The notes under the pieces were generated by a model that had not been told where the DNA came from, searched no databases, and saw only the letters and a program-made list of their open reading frames with translations. From Phascolarctobacterium sp. (GTDB taxonomy: Bacteria > Bacillota > Negativicutes > Acidaminococcales > Acidaminococcaceae), in NCBI RefSeq assembly GCF_030531065.1, contig NZ_JAUNOQ010000002.1, forward strand, positions 1 through 63,942: a DNA stretch of 63,942 bases, written 5' to 3'. The stretch's first letter is position 1. Each line of letters begins with the position of its first letter. The position numbers were made by a program, and so were the translations under genes. Shown here piece by piece: positions 36,677-44,264 of the stretch.

Positions 36677-37651
36677 TTACAGCTTTCTTTGCTCCAGCGT
36701 ATCGATCAAATGATTGATATCGTCGATAACGTCGATGCCGGTGCTGACAACATATTTAGAGGACAGATAAACCACGTTGCCCTCGCGGATAGCCTTAATC
36801 TGCTGCCAGTATTCCAGGCTGGCGGCAAAATCTGCTTCCATAGCCTTCTGGTGGTCCGCAGGGTTGGGCGCTGCGCCGACGCATACCAGCAGGTCGGGCT
36901 CGTAACTGATGGCCTGCTCCTTATCCAACATAACCATGCGGCTCTTATCGTTGCTGTAAACATTCTTATAGCCCAGCATCGTCAACATACTTCCCAAATT
37001 GGCGTCCTTGGTCTGGATGAAATGACGCGGAGGCGCAGATTGCAACACCATCACGGTTTTATCCTTATTGGCCTCGCGTTTAGCGGCCATGCGCTCGTCC
37101 AGCTTTTTAAAACGCTCGCTGATAGCCTGCGCACCCTTGCTGTCCTTGCCGAAAGCGTCGATAAGGGCGTTGGTCAAATTCTTAACGGATTGATAGTCCA
37201 CCATCGGGCCTGCGTCCACATAATAAACGGGAATATTTTGCTTTTCCAGCAGCTGGCCGTATTTATCCTTAGCGTAATAGCCCACCATAACTAAATCAGG
37301 CTCCAAGGCTACTACTTTTTCAATATCAAAATTATCCTGCATCGCTACGGTAAACTGCTGGGCGTTTTTCGCCAAATCCTCCGGCCATTTCATAATGCCG
37401 GTTTTAGGAACTCCCACCTGCGTCACGCCGATTTCATGCAGCGCCAACACGGGAGTAATGGTCAAAGAAACCACGCACTGCGGGCGCTGCTTCAGCACCA
37501 GCGGTTCCTTAAAGCCCTTGGCCTGCATGGAAGCCGGATAGTTAAGCGTTACCTTGCCGCCGCTTTCCTTAGCCTTATTATCGCTGCCGCAGCCTGCCGC
37601 CAGCATCAGCGCCATAAGCAGGCAGCCCATAAGCATAAATATTTTTTTCAT
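36677..37651 (-). CDS. Iron/cobalamin-type periplasmic binding lipoprotein (FepB/BtuF-like)
   Basis: A 324-residue type III binding protein. It starts with a lipoprotein signal (MALMLAAGC, lipobox Cys20). The first lobe has VVSLTITPVLALHEIG and LEPDLVMVGYYAKDKYGQLLEK. The long bridging helix includes AQAISERFKKLDERMAAKREA. The second lobe ends VSTGIDVIDDINHLI. It would bind the substrate delivered by the TonB receptor and pass it to the FecCD permease. Confidence 0.92.
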   Translation of the reverse strand: MKKIFMLMGCLLMALMLAAGCGSDNKAKESGGKVTLNYPASMQAKGFKEPLVLKQRPQCVVSLTITPVLALHEIGVTQVGVPKTGIMKWPEDLAKNAQQFTVAMQDNFDIEKVVALEPDLVMVGYYAKDKYGQLLEKQNIPVYYVDAGPMVDYQSVKNLTNALIDAFGKDSKGAQAISERFKKLDERMAAKREANKDKTVMVLQSAPPRHFIQTKDANLGSMLTMLGYKNVYSNDKSRMVMLDKEQAISYEPDLLVCVGAAPNPADHQKAMEADFAASLEYWQQIKAIREGNVVYLSSKYVVSTGIDVIDDINHLIDTLEQRKL

Positions 37652-37683
37652 CTTACGCCTCCTTCTATTCTCTATGATCGCCG

Positions 37684-38496
37684 TTACCGGTCAAGTCTGA
37701 ACCTGATAGGAATATCCCAGTAGCAGCGCACCTTCTGGCCGCTGCCGTTTTTAGCGCTGGTAAAGCGCCACTGCCTGCACGCGCGGATAGCCGAATTATC
37801 CAAAGCGCTGCTGCCGGAGGATTTCATCAGGGTAACCTCCTCCACCTTGCCGTCGGTGCCAATCAGCAGGCGCAGTACGGAAACGCCGTCAATATTAGCC
37901 TGCCGCTGATATTCCGGATACACCGGACTCACGCTGTAAACCACCCGCGGCGGCACCGCCGGTTGGCGCACAATGCCGCTGCCCGGCCCGACGCCGCTGC
38001 CAATGCCCGTACCGTGGCCGCTGCCATGACCGCCGCCGCTACCGCTGCCGCTTCCGGGGCCGGTGCCGCTGCCCGTGCCCGTACCGTGCCCGCTGCCATG
38101 GCCGCCGCCCGTGCCAGTGCCGCTGCCGCCCTTAACCTTGGCCGCCGCGCCCTCCTTAGGCATGGCCGCAGGCTTAGGCGTAGCTTTCCTAGGCCTTTCA
38201 GCAGCAAGCTCCCGTCGGCTTTCCGCGTAGCTGATTTCATCGCCAGTGAGGGAAGCAGCTTCTTTCTCCAACGCCGCAGCCTCTTCAACCTCGACGTCAG
38301 TTTCCTGTCCGCCGCCACCGCCGCCTCCTCCGCCGCCGGAGAAAAACATAACCTCGGTAACGTCGCTGGCATGATGCTGCTGCATAAACACGCCCGACAG
38401 GCTCAGCACAATAAACAATATAAAATGAATGACCAGCGAGCTGAAAAAGCCAAACCGCTCCCTAGCCTTGGCTTGCAAAAGATTGGCCTTTTTCAT
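37684..38496 (-). CDS. TonB energy transducer with Gly/Ser/His-rich linker
   Basis: A 270-residue TonB-family protein. It has one N-terminal transmembrane helix (FFSSLVIHFILFIVLSLSGVF), a G10 tract, a Glu-rich helix and a C-terminal TonB domain (PPRVVYSVSPVYPEYQRQANIDGVSVLRLLIGTDGKV ... ALDNSAIRACRQWRF). The periplasm-spanning linker, usually Pro-Lys/Pro-Glu rich, is here a Gly/Ser/Thr stretch at about 120-180 with two copies of GGGHGSGHGTG. Transmits proton-motive force to the receptor encoded in the same operon. It follows exbD by one base. Confidence 0.88.
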   Translation of the reverse strand: MKKANLLQAKARERFGFFSSLVIHFILFIVLSLSGVFMQQHHASDVTEVMFFSGGGGGGGGGGQETDVEVEEAAALEKEAASLTGDEISYAESRRELAAERPRKATPKPAAMPKEGAAAKVKGGSGTGTGGGHGSGHGTGTGSGTGPGSGSGSGGGHGSGHGTGIGSGVGPGSGIVRQPAVPPRVVYSVSPVYPEYQRQANIDGVSVLRLLIGTDGKVEEVTLMKSSGSSALDNSAIRACRQWRFTSAKNGSGQKVRCYWDIPIRFRLDR

Positions 38497-38497
38497 C

Positions 38498-38905
38498 TTA
38501 TTTACCGCCGTCCGTAGCTAAGCCAAATCGGCTCACGCCCGCGCCTTTCAGCTTATCTACCAATTCGATCACCCTGCCGTATTCCAGCCCCTTTTCTGCC
38601 CGGATAACCACAGCAAAGGACGGATTGTTTTTCTGCTCCATACGCGCCTGCATCACCAGCGAATTGATATCCGTCTGCGCGTCGCCCAAATAAACGCTGC
38701 CGTCGGCCTTCATGGTCACGGCAAAGGTGGTCGATGTATCGGTCGACGCATTCTGCGCCTGCGGCAGCTTAACCGGGATGGTTTTCAAATCCACCATGTA
38801 CATAGTGCTGAGCATAAAGAAAACCAGCAGGAAGAACATAATGTCGATCATGGGAATGATATTTAATTCCGGAACCTTGTGCGACCGCACATCACGCAAC
38901 TTCAT
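38498..38905 (-). CDS. exbD: Biopolymer transport protein ExbD
   Basis: A 135-residue single-helix protein. ELNIIPMIDIMFFLLVFFML includes the membrane Asp (about residue 22) essential for proton coupling. The periplasmic domain has VTMKADGSVYLGD and the final VIELVDKLKGAGVSRFGLAT. Partner of ExbB and TonB. Its start overlaps exbB by 14 bp. Confidence 0.94.
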   Translation of the reverse strand: MKLRDVRSHKVPELNIIPMIDIMFFLLVFFMLSTMYMVDLKTIPVKLPQAQNASTDTSTTFAVTMKADGSVYLGDAQTDINSLVMQARMEQKNNPSFAVVIRAEKGLEYGRVIELVDKLKGAGVSRFGLATDGGK

Positions 38906-39521
38906 GCTGCTCGCTCCTTGCTTCCGCCTCCAGCAATGCGCTGAAGCACTGCTCCATATCTGTAATCATATTGTCCAGCCAGTGATTGAAATAGGAATGG
39001 GCGCACAACGACAAAATCGCCACGCACAAGCCCGTCGCCGTAGCGATCAGCGCTTCGCCGATACCGCCGGTAATCGCCAGCGGCGCGCCTGCTTCCAGAT
39101 TAAAAATACTGAAAGCGCCTATCATGCCCACGATGGTGCCCAAAAGGCCCAGCAGCGGCGACATGGTAACGATAATGCTCAAATAGTCCAGCTTATTGCG
39201 CAGCTGCGCCAGTAAAATGCCTGCCTGACCTTCCAGGTAAGCGCTCTTGACGGCCCGACCGCCTTCCATCTGTGCGGCGGCGCACAAAATTCTGGCGCAC
39301 TCGCCGTCGGCATTCTTGGCAAAGGCCGTAGCCTCGTGTACGCCCTTAGTCAGCACCGTGCTGCAATAGGAGCGGACAAAAGCGCTGCCGCTGTCGCTGG
39401 CCTTATAGAACAAAAACCGCTCGACCGCAATGCTGATTACAGCTATGGAGCAGGCTAATAACGGCCACATGACCAGCCCGCCCTTATGAAAATACATGAT
39501 TGTCGCTTGAATTGCTTCCAT
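38892..39521 (-). CDS. exbB: Proton channel protein ExbB (MotA/TolQ/ExbB family)
   Basis: A 209-residue membrane protein with three helices. GGLVMWPLLACSIAVISIAVERFLF is first. LDYLSIIVTMSPLLGLLGTIVGMIGAF and GIGEALIATATGLCVAILSLCAHSYF form the conserved channel part. Drives the TonB system. A gap of 102 bp with a hairpin (39557-39583) separates it from the receptor gene. Confidence 0.94.
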   Translation of the reverse strand: MEAIQATIMYFHKGGLVMWPLLACSIAVISIAVERFLFYKASDSGSAFVRSYCSTVLTKGVHEATAFAKNADGECARILCAAAQMEGGRAVKSAYLEGQAGILLAQLRNKLDYLSIIVTMSPLLGLLGTIVGMIGAFSIFNLEAGAPLAITGGIGEALIATATGLCVAILSLCAHSYFNHWLDNMITDMEQCFSALLEAEARSEQHEVA

Positions 39522-39556
39522 AATTTGTTACCTTTCTCCCGCCAATTTTAAAGGAC

Positions 39557-39583
39557 GCCGCAACCGGCAGCACCGGCTGCGGC
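39557..39583 (-). terminator. Hairpin between receptor and exbB genes
   Basis: GCCGCAGCCGG and CCGGTTGCGGC pair almost perfectly on the minus strand, followed by GTCCTTTAAAA. The weak T-run suggests partial termination or 3'-end protection, which would make receptor mRNA more abundant than the rest of the operon. Confidence 0.6.
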
Positions 39584-39623
39584 ATTTGAGTTTGAAAATC
39601 TTAATTGCTTGCGCACTTCCGAA

Positions 39624-41723
39624 TTAGAAAGTCATTTCTGCGCCCACACGCCAGGTACGACCATAAATATCATAAGAATGAGTATCGTCCACAGTGAACG
39701 TCTTATCAAAGATATTATCGAGCGCTGCAAAAATGCGTAAATTCTTATTGATTTGCTTATTAACCGCAAAATTCAACGTGCCGTAGGTGTAATTATTATT
39801 GTAAACAGTGCTGCTCATACCGCTGGTACCGCCGCCCTGATACAAATAATCGATGTACCACTTAGCCCACAAAGTCATTGTCAAAGGATTTTCTTTAGCG
39901 TCGCTATAAGTCAGCTGCAACGTAGCGGTTTCTTTTGCTTTGTTATTCAAACGGCTATCGTCGCTCTTATCCTTAGCATCTAAATATTCAAAAGTACCTT
40001 TGAGACCCCAATGCTTATCAAACTGACGTCCGAGCATAAATTCAACGCCGTTAATCTGCGCTTCGTCCACATTGACATATTGCGAAACTGTCTGACCACC
40101 GCCCGAAGAAAGGATTTGCGAATCAATCAAATTCGTTACTTTATTATTGAAGTAAGTAATTTTGCCGTAGGTATTATCTTTCTCAGCTTCGTAACTGATA
40201 TCCCAGCTGGTTGCTTCTTCCGGCTCCAAATCCGGGTTGCCGTATACGTTGACGATACCGCCGCCCATAGAGCGATGCATTGCCATATACAATTCGCTAA
40301 TGGTGGGAGCTTTAAAGCTCTTACCCCAGTTAGCCTTCACGCGGCTATTATTGTTCAGCATATATGTCGCGCCGATTTTAGGAGTAGTTTCTCCTCCAAA
40401 GGAGCTATCGTGGTCATAGCGCAAAGCAGGAATAATATATAGTTTATCGTTGACCTGCCATTGGTCTTGAACGTATAAGGAATAAGTGTCAACATCTTTT
40501 TCAGAGTAATACTTGCTTACGCCGTTTTGGCTTACGCTATGGACTTTATCGCCGCCGTCGCCCAAACGAGTACCCTCGCCCGTAGTGCTGCGATATTCTG
40601 CGCCGTAAGTCAAAGTGTGTTTGTCGTCCAGCTTTTGGCTATTACGTCCTTCAATACCGTAAATAGTATATTTGGAATTATCCCAATCGTATTTAGGATA
40701 AGCCGACCCCATCATGTTTTCTAAAGAGACCATGCCCATTACGGGTCCCATAAATAATGTAGGGAACGTTTCTCGATTATTGTACTGCCTGTTCTCTTTC
40801 TCTAAGCGACTATAAAAAGCTCGCAACATATAATCGTTCTTTTCATCTCTCCCATTAAAGCCAAGACTGTAATCATATCTTTTATAATCATACCACTCTA
40901 CATTATCTTTTTTTGTATCAAGTGTAATTCCTCGATATGTGTATGAAGCATCTGCATACTTTGCTTTAGAATGTTCATTGTAATAACCTAAATCTAAAGT
41001 AATTTCTTTATCTTTCCCTACTTCATATGCGCCCTTAAAATTAAACTCCTGACGTGGGCCGTATAAATTGCTACCGCCGCTGCCGTTATTATATTCGCGC
41101 ACATTATTAAAACGCATATCAAAGTTGCCTTTGAATTTGCCTTGCTTGCCTAAATTGAAATTATACCAGTTGTCTATTTCCGTCGTACCGGTAGAAACGC
41201 CAACAGTAGTGCTTGGCGTATCTGAATTTTTAGTGATAATATTGATAACGCCGCCCAAAGCGTCGGAACCGTACATAGCGGAAGCCGCGCCACGGATAAT
41301 TTCAATGCGTTCAATATTACTCAAACTCATACGGGATAAAGCGTATACGTTTTGCGTAACGCTGGTATCTTCGCCAGCCATACGCTTACCGTCTACCAAA
41401 ATCAAAGTGTGGTTAGTGCTCATACCGCGAATCTGCACTTGATTGCCGGCCATACCGCTATTGGAAAGGTTCAAACTGTCGGACAAACTCAAAGCGTTAA
41501 GTACATTAGTAGCGCCCAAGGCTTGCATTTTTTCTTCGGTAACAACCTGCACTGCCATAGGCACTTTCTTTTCTTCCAGCGGCGTCTTTGTCGCCGTTAC
41601 CACGAACTCCTCGCCGCCGTAAATATCGAGGTCTCCTGCTTCAGCGGCAAAGCCGCTGTTGGCAATGGCGCTGCAAACGCACAGTGCCAGCAATGCCGCT
41701 TTCTTCTTACTCAATCTTTTCAC
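39624..41723 (-). CDS. TonB-dependent outer-membrane receptor
   Basis: A 699-residue receptor. It has a signal peptide (ALLALCVCSAIANSGFAAEA), a TonB box-like segment EEFVVTATKTP, a plug domain (about 45-155; IRGMSTNHTLILVDGKRM, IEIIRGAASAMYGSDALGGVINIITK) and a 22-strand barrel ending in aromatic Phe (WRVGAEMTF). Between strands lies NWGKSFKAPTISELYMAMHRSMGG...YGNPDLEPE, resembling the FRAP and NPDL boxes with an intervening His seen in haem and some siderophore/colicin receptors. So a haem, catechol or corrinoid-like ligand is possible. First gene of the operon, under a strong promoter with two palindromic boxes. Confidence 0.93.
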   Translation of the reverse strand: MKRLSKKKAALLALCVCSAIANSGFAAEAGDLDIYGGEEFVVTATKTPLEEKKVPMAVQVVTEEKMQALGATNVLNALSLSDSLNLSNSGMAGNQVQIRGMSTNHTLILVDGKRMAGEDTSVTQNVYALSRMSLSNIERIEIIRGAASAMYGSDALGGVINIITKNSDTPSTTVGVSTGTTEIDNWYNFNLGKQGKFKGNFDMRFNNVREYNNGSGGSNLYGPRQEFNFKGAYEVGKDKEITLDLGYYNEHSKAKYADASYTYRGITLDTKKDNVEWYDYKRYDYSLGFNGRDEKNDYMLRAFYSRLEKENRQYNNRETFPTLFMGPVMGMVSLENMMGSAYPKYDWDNSKYTIYGIEGRNSQKLDDKHTLTYGAEYRSTTGEGTRLGDGGDKVHSVSQNGVSKYYSEKDVDTYSLYVQDQWQVNDKLYIIPALRYDHDSSFGGETTPKIGATYMLNNNSRVKANWGKSFKAPTISELYMAMHRSMGGGIVNVYGNPDLEPEEATSWDISYEAEKDNTYGKITYFNNKVTNLIDSQILSSGGGQTVSQYVNVDEAQINGVEFMLGRQFDKHWGLKGTFEYLDAKDKSDDSRLNNKAKETATLQLTYSDAKENPLTMTLWAKWYIDYLYQGGGTSGMSSTVYNNNYTYGTLNFAVNKQINKNLRIFAALDNIFDKTFTVDDTHSYDIYGRTWRVGAEMTF

Positions 41724-41776
41724 AAAAACATCTCCTTACGCAAAGTAATTTTTGGTATATTAGGAACCGCCGCAAA

Positions 41777-41792
41777 GTTAGTTTTAACTAAC
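41777..41792. promoter_or_regulatory. Palindromic box GTTAG-N6-CTAAC, copy 1
   Basis: GTTAGTTTTAACTAAC is a perfect 16-bp palindrome in the receptor leader, 54 bp before the start codon. Same half-sites and spacing as copy 2. The half-site resembles DtxR/IdeR-type iron-repressor operators, but no Fur-type box is seen. Confidence 0.5.
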
Positions 41793-41901
41793 CCTACCAC
41801 AGCACGAAATATCAATTTTGCATTTGCAGCCCCCTCCACAAAGCTTCTGGCGGAAGAATGCCTATTTCCCTCTATTATCCCTTTGCTATCCTTGTATTTA
41901 T

Positions 41902-41917
41902 GTTAGATGCAGCTAAC
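41902..41917. promoter_or_regulatory. Palindromic box GTTAG-N6-CTAAC, copy 2
   Basis: GTTAGATGCAGCTAAC lies just past the predicted transcription start of the receptor operon. A repressor here would block initiation or early elongation. Confidence 0.5.
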
Positions 41918-41928
41918 TTCATAGAGTA

Positions 41929-41957
41929 ATTATCCTACACTAACATCATTTTGTCAA
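41929..41957 (-). promoter_or_regulatory. Promoter of the import/nitrogenase-like operon
   Basis: -35 TTGACA (41952-41957), 17-bp spacer, -10 GATAAT (41929-41934). It gives a leader of about 200 bases before the receptor gene. No other strong promoter is obvious until the NifK-like gene ends. Confidence 0.8.
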
Positions 41958-42000
41958 TATTTTTTCACACGAGCGACAAAAGGATGAGAGCAAATGGGCA

Positions 42001-42035
42001 AAAAAAATCCGGGAGCAGCAACTCCCGGATTTTCA
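42001..42035 (-). terminator. Terminator after the nitroreductase gene
   Basis: Minus strand: AAAATCCGGGAG and CTCCCGGATTTT pair around TTGCTG and run into a T-tract. It separates the nitroreductase unit from the receptor promoter. Confidence 0.85.
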
Positions 42036-42152
42036 GACTGTGAAAAAGCCTGTTTTTCTCTTTGATATAACCCTAAAAAATCAGACTTTAGTATACATAG
42101 CAATCAGTAGGTTTCTACGTATAGACAGCCTTTTAGCTAACTATATCAATAG

Positions 42153-42674
42153 CTACTTCACATAGTAAACATAATCGGCCTTACGCGGATGCGCCTTAGG
42201 CTGCGGCCCGGCAGGATAACCGATTATGCAGTGGCCGATGCCCTCGTATTCGCCCTCTACGCCCCATTTGCGCAGCAGCTCCTTGCCCTCCGGCGATTCA
42301 AACTCCTGCTTAGCGCGGTGTATCCAGCAGCTGCCCAAGCCCAAGGCATGAGCGGCCAGCATTAAATTACCCATTACCAGGCTGCCGTCGTAAACGCGGT
42401 GCGGACTATCCAAACGGGCCAGCACTACCAAAACCACCGGCGCGCCGTAAAAAGTATCGGACTTGACGCCCATAATCTCACGGTTCATACGAGCCAGCTG
42501 GTCGCGGGTTGCTTTATCCGTTACCGCTACAATAATAGCCGACTGCTTGCCATGCCCGCTGGCGGCGAAAGTGCCCGCCTCCACAATCTGCTCGATTAAC
42601 TCCGGCGGCACCATGTCCGGCTTATACTGCCGCACGCTGCGGCGCTCCTTAATAGCCTGCAAAACCTCATTCAT
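42153..42674 (-). CDS. Nitroreductase family protein
   Basis: A 173-residue FMN-dependent oxidoreductase. ERRSVRQYKPDMVPPELIEQIVEAG is the N-terminal FMN-phosphate motif (RRSxRxY). AASGHGKQSAIIVAV, GNLMLAAHALGLGSCWIHR and GHCIIGYPAGPQPKAHPRK complete the family pattern. Substrate unknown. Thirteen bases downstream of the Spx/ArsC-like gene. Confidence 0.9.
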   Translation of the reverse strand: MNEVLQAIKERRSVRQYKPDMVPPELIEQIVEAGTFAASGHGKQSAIIVAVTDKATRDQLARMNREIMGVKSDTFYGAPVVLVVLARLDSPHRVYDGSLVMGNLMLAAHALGLGSCWIHRAKQEFESPEGKELLRKWGVEGEYEGIGHCIIGYPAGPQPKAHPRKADYVYYVK

Positions 42675-42687
42675 AAGTAAGACCTCC

Positions 42688-43047
42688 TTATAATCCTTTG
42701 GCTTCGTATTCCGCCTGCTTAAAGCCTACCAGCACCGAGCCGTCGTTCTGCACTACGATAGGCCGCTTGACCAGCATACCGTCGGTAGCCAACAGCTGCA
42801 GCTGCTCGTCCTCGCTCATAGCTGCCAGCTTATCCTTCAAGCCCAGCACCTTGTACAAATTGCCGCTGGTATTAAAGAAACGCTTCAAGGGCAAGCCGCT
42901 GGCCTTGTACCACGCCTGCAATTCCGCCAGCGTCGGCTTATTCTCTTTAATATCGCGTTTAGTAAAAGCTGCGCCTTTACCGATTAAATATTGCTCGGCC
43001 TTTTTGCAGGTTCCGCATTTAGGATAACAAATAAACAGCATCTTCAC
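42688..43047 (-). CDS. ArsC/Spx-family thioredoxin-fold protein
   Basis: A 119-residue protein with CxxC in YPKCGTCKKAEQYL, the KRDIKENKPTLAELQAWYKASGL helix and the VKRPIVV segment typical of the ArsC/Spx/MgsR family. The Spx C-terminal regulatory features are absent, so it is better called arsenate-reductase-like. First gene of a pair with the nitroreductase. Confidence 0.87.
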   Translation of the reverse strand: MKMLFICYPKCGTCKKAEQYLIGKGAAFTKRDIKENKPTLAELQAWYKASGLPLKRFFNTSGNLYKVLGLKDKLAAMSEDEQLQLLATDGMLVKRPIVVQNDGSVLVGFKQAEYEAKGL

Positions 43048-43081
43048 ACCTCGTTTCTTACATCAAGCGCTGACGGCAGCA

Positions 43082-44245
43082 TCACTCCTGCTCCCGCAGC
43101 GTCTTTTTTAAATAGTCCACAGCCGCCTCCAGCTGTACGTCCTTAACGGCGTTTTCCGGCAGCTCCACTACCTCGTCCGGCTCGATGCCCACGTTATGAA
43201 TGGACACTCCGGAAGGCGTATAATATTTAGCTACGGTAATCTTCACCGCCGTGCCGCTGTCCAGCCGGTACACGGACTGCACGCTGCCCTTGCCAAAGGT
43301 CTTGACGCCGAACAGCCTGCCGGACCTGGTATCCTTAATCGCTCCGGCCACAATCTCGGAAGCGCTGGCGCTGCCGTGATCCACCAGCACCGCCAGTGGA
43401 TACTTAACCTTGTCCAGGGAAGATTTTTCCACGTATTTATTACCGGCCTTATCCACTACGGACACGATGGGACCCTTAGGCACCAGCATGCCTGCTACCG
43501 CCACGCCGGCGTCCAGAATACCGCCGGGATTGCCGCGCAAATCCAGCACCAAAGCCTGCATCCCCTGCTGCTCCAGCTTTTGGTATTCCTTGGCAAAATC
43601 TGCGCCCGTATTTTCGTTAAACACCGCCACGCGGATATAGCCGATTTTGGTATCGGGTACAAATTGTCCGCCCACCGACGGATTTTTGATTTCCTTACGC
43701 ATTACGCGCACCTTGCGCAGCCGGCCCTCCTTATCCTTCAGCTCCAGCAGCACCTCCGTGCCCTGCTGGCCGCGGATGCTGTTGGCCACCTGCTCCATAT
43801 TCATGCTGCGCGTAGGCTGCTCGTCCACCGCCGTAATGATATCGCCGCTCTTAATGCCAGCCAGCGCGCCGGGGTTATCCGGCAACGCCGAAATGACGAT
43901 ATAATCGTCGCCGCGCTTGCCAAAAACGATGCCGATGCCGCCGAAGGTACCGTCGGTTATTTCGTTGAGCTGCTGAAAATCCTTGCGGTTAAGATATACC
44001 GTATAGGGATCGCCTACGCCCTCAACCATGCCCTTAATGGCTCCTTCAAACAGCGTATGGTTATCCACGTCGCCGTTATAATGATTTTTCAGCAATTGCA
44101 TCGTCCGCAAAAAGCGCACCGATTCAGAAGCGCTGCCAGTTATTCTTTCCAGCAGCACGCCCTCCGCGCAGAGCAGCGACGCCGCCGTCAGCACCGCCGT
44201 AGCCGCGCAGCAGGCAGCCAGCTGCCATGTTCTTTTACTTAACAA
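43082..44245 (-). CDS. ctpA: S41 carboxy-terminal processing protease
   Basis: A 387-residue secreted protease. It has an N-terminal signal/anchor, a PDZ domain (about 85-180; GGIGIVFGKRGDDYIVISALPDNPGALAGIKSGDII) and an S41 domain with GHGSASASE-type motif (VDHGSASASEIVAGAI, catalytic Ser) and GKGSVQSVYRL (catalytic Lys). It often processes cell-envelope proteins. Directly follows the M23 hydrolase activator and ftsX-ftsE in the same direction. Confidence 0.93.
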   Translation of the reverse strand: MLSKRTWQLAACCAATAVLTAASLLCAEGVLLERITGSASESVRFLRTMQLLKNHYNGDVDNHTLFEGAIKGMVEGVGDPYTVYLNRKDFQQLNEITDGTFGGIGIVFGKRGDDYIVISALPDNPGALAGIKSGDIITAVDEQPTRSMNMEQVANSIRGQQGTEVLLELKDKEGRLRKVRVMRKEIKNPSVGGQFVPDTKIGYIRVAVFNENTGADFAKEYQKLEQQGMQALVLDLRGNPGGILDAGVAVAGMLVPKGPIVSVVDKAGNKYVEKSSLDKVKYPLAVLVDHGSASASEIVAGAIKDTRSGRLFGVKTFGKGSVQSVYRLDSGTAVKITVAKYYTPSGVSIHNVGIEPDEVVELPENAVKDVQLEAAVDYLKKTLREQE

Positions 44246-44264
44246 TTTTGCGCCTCCACTTTTA

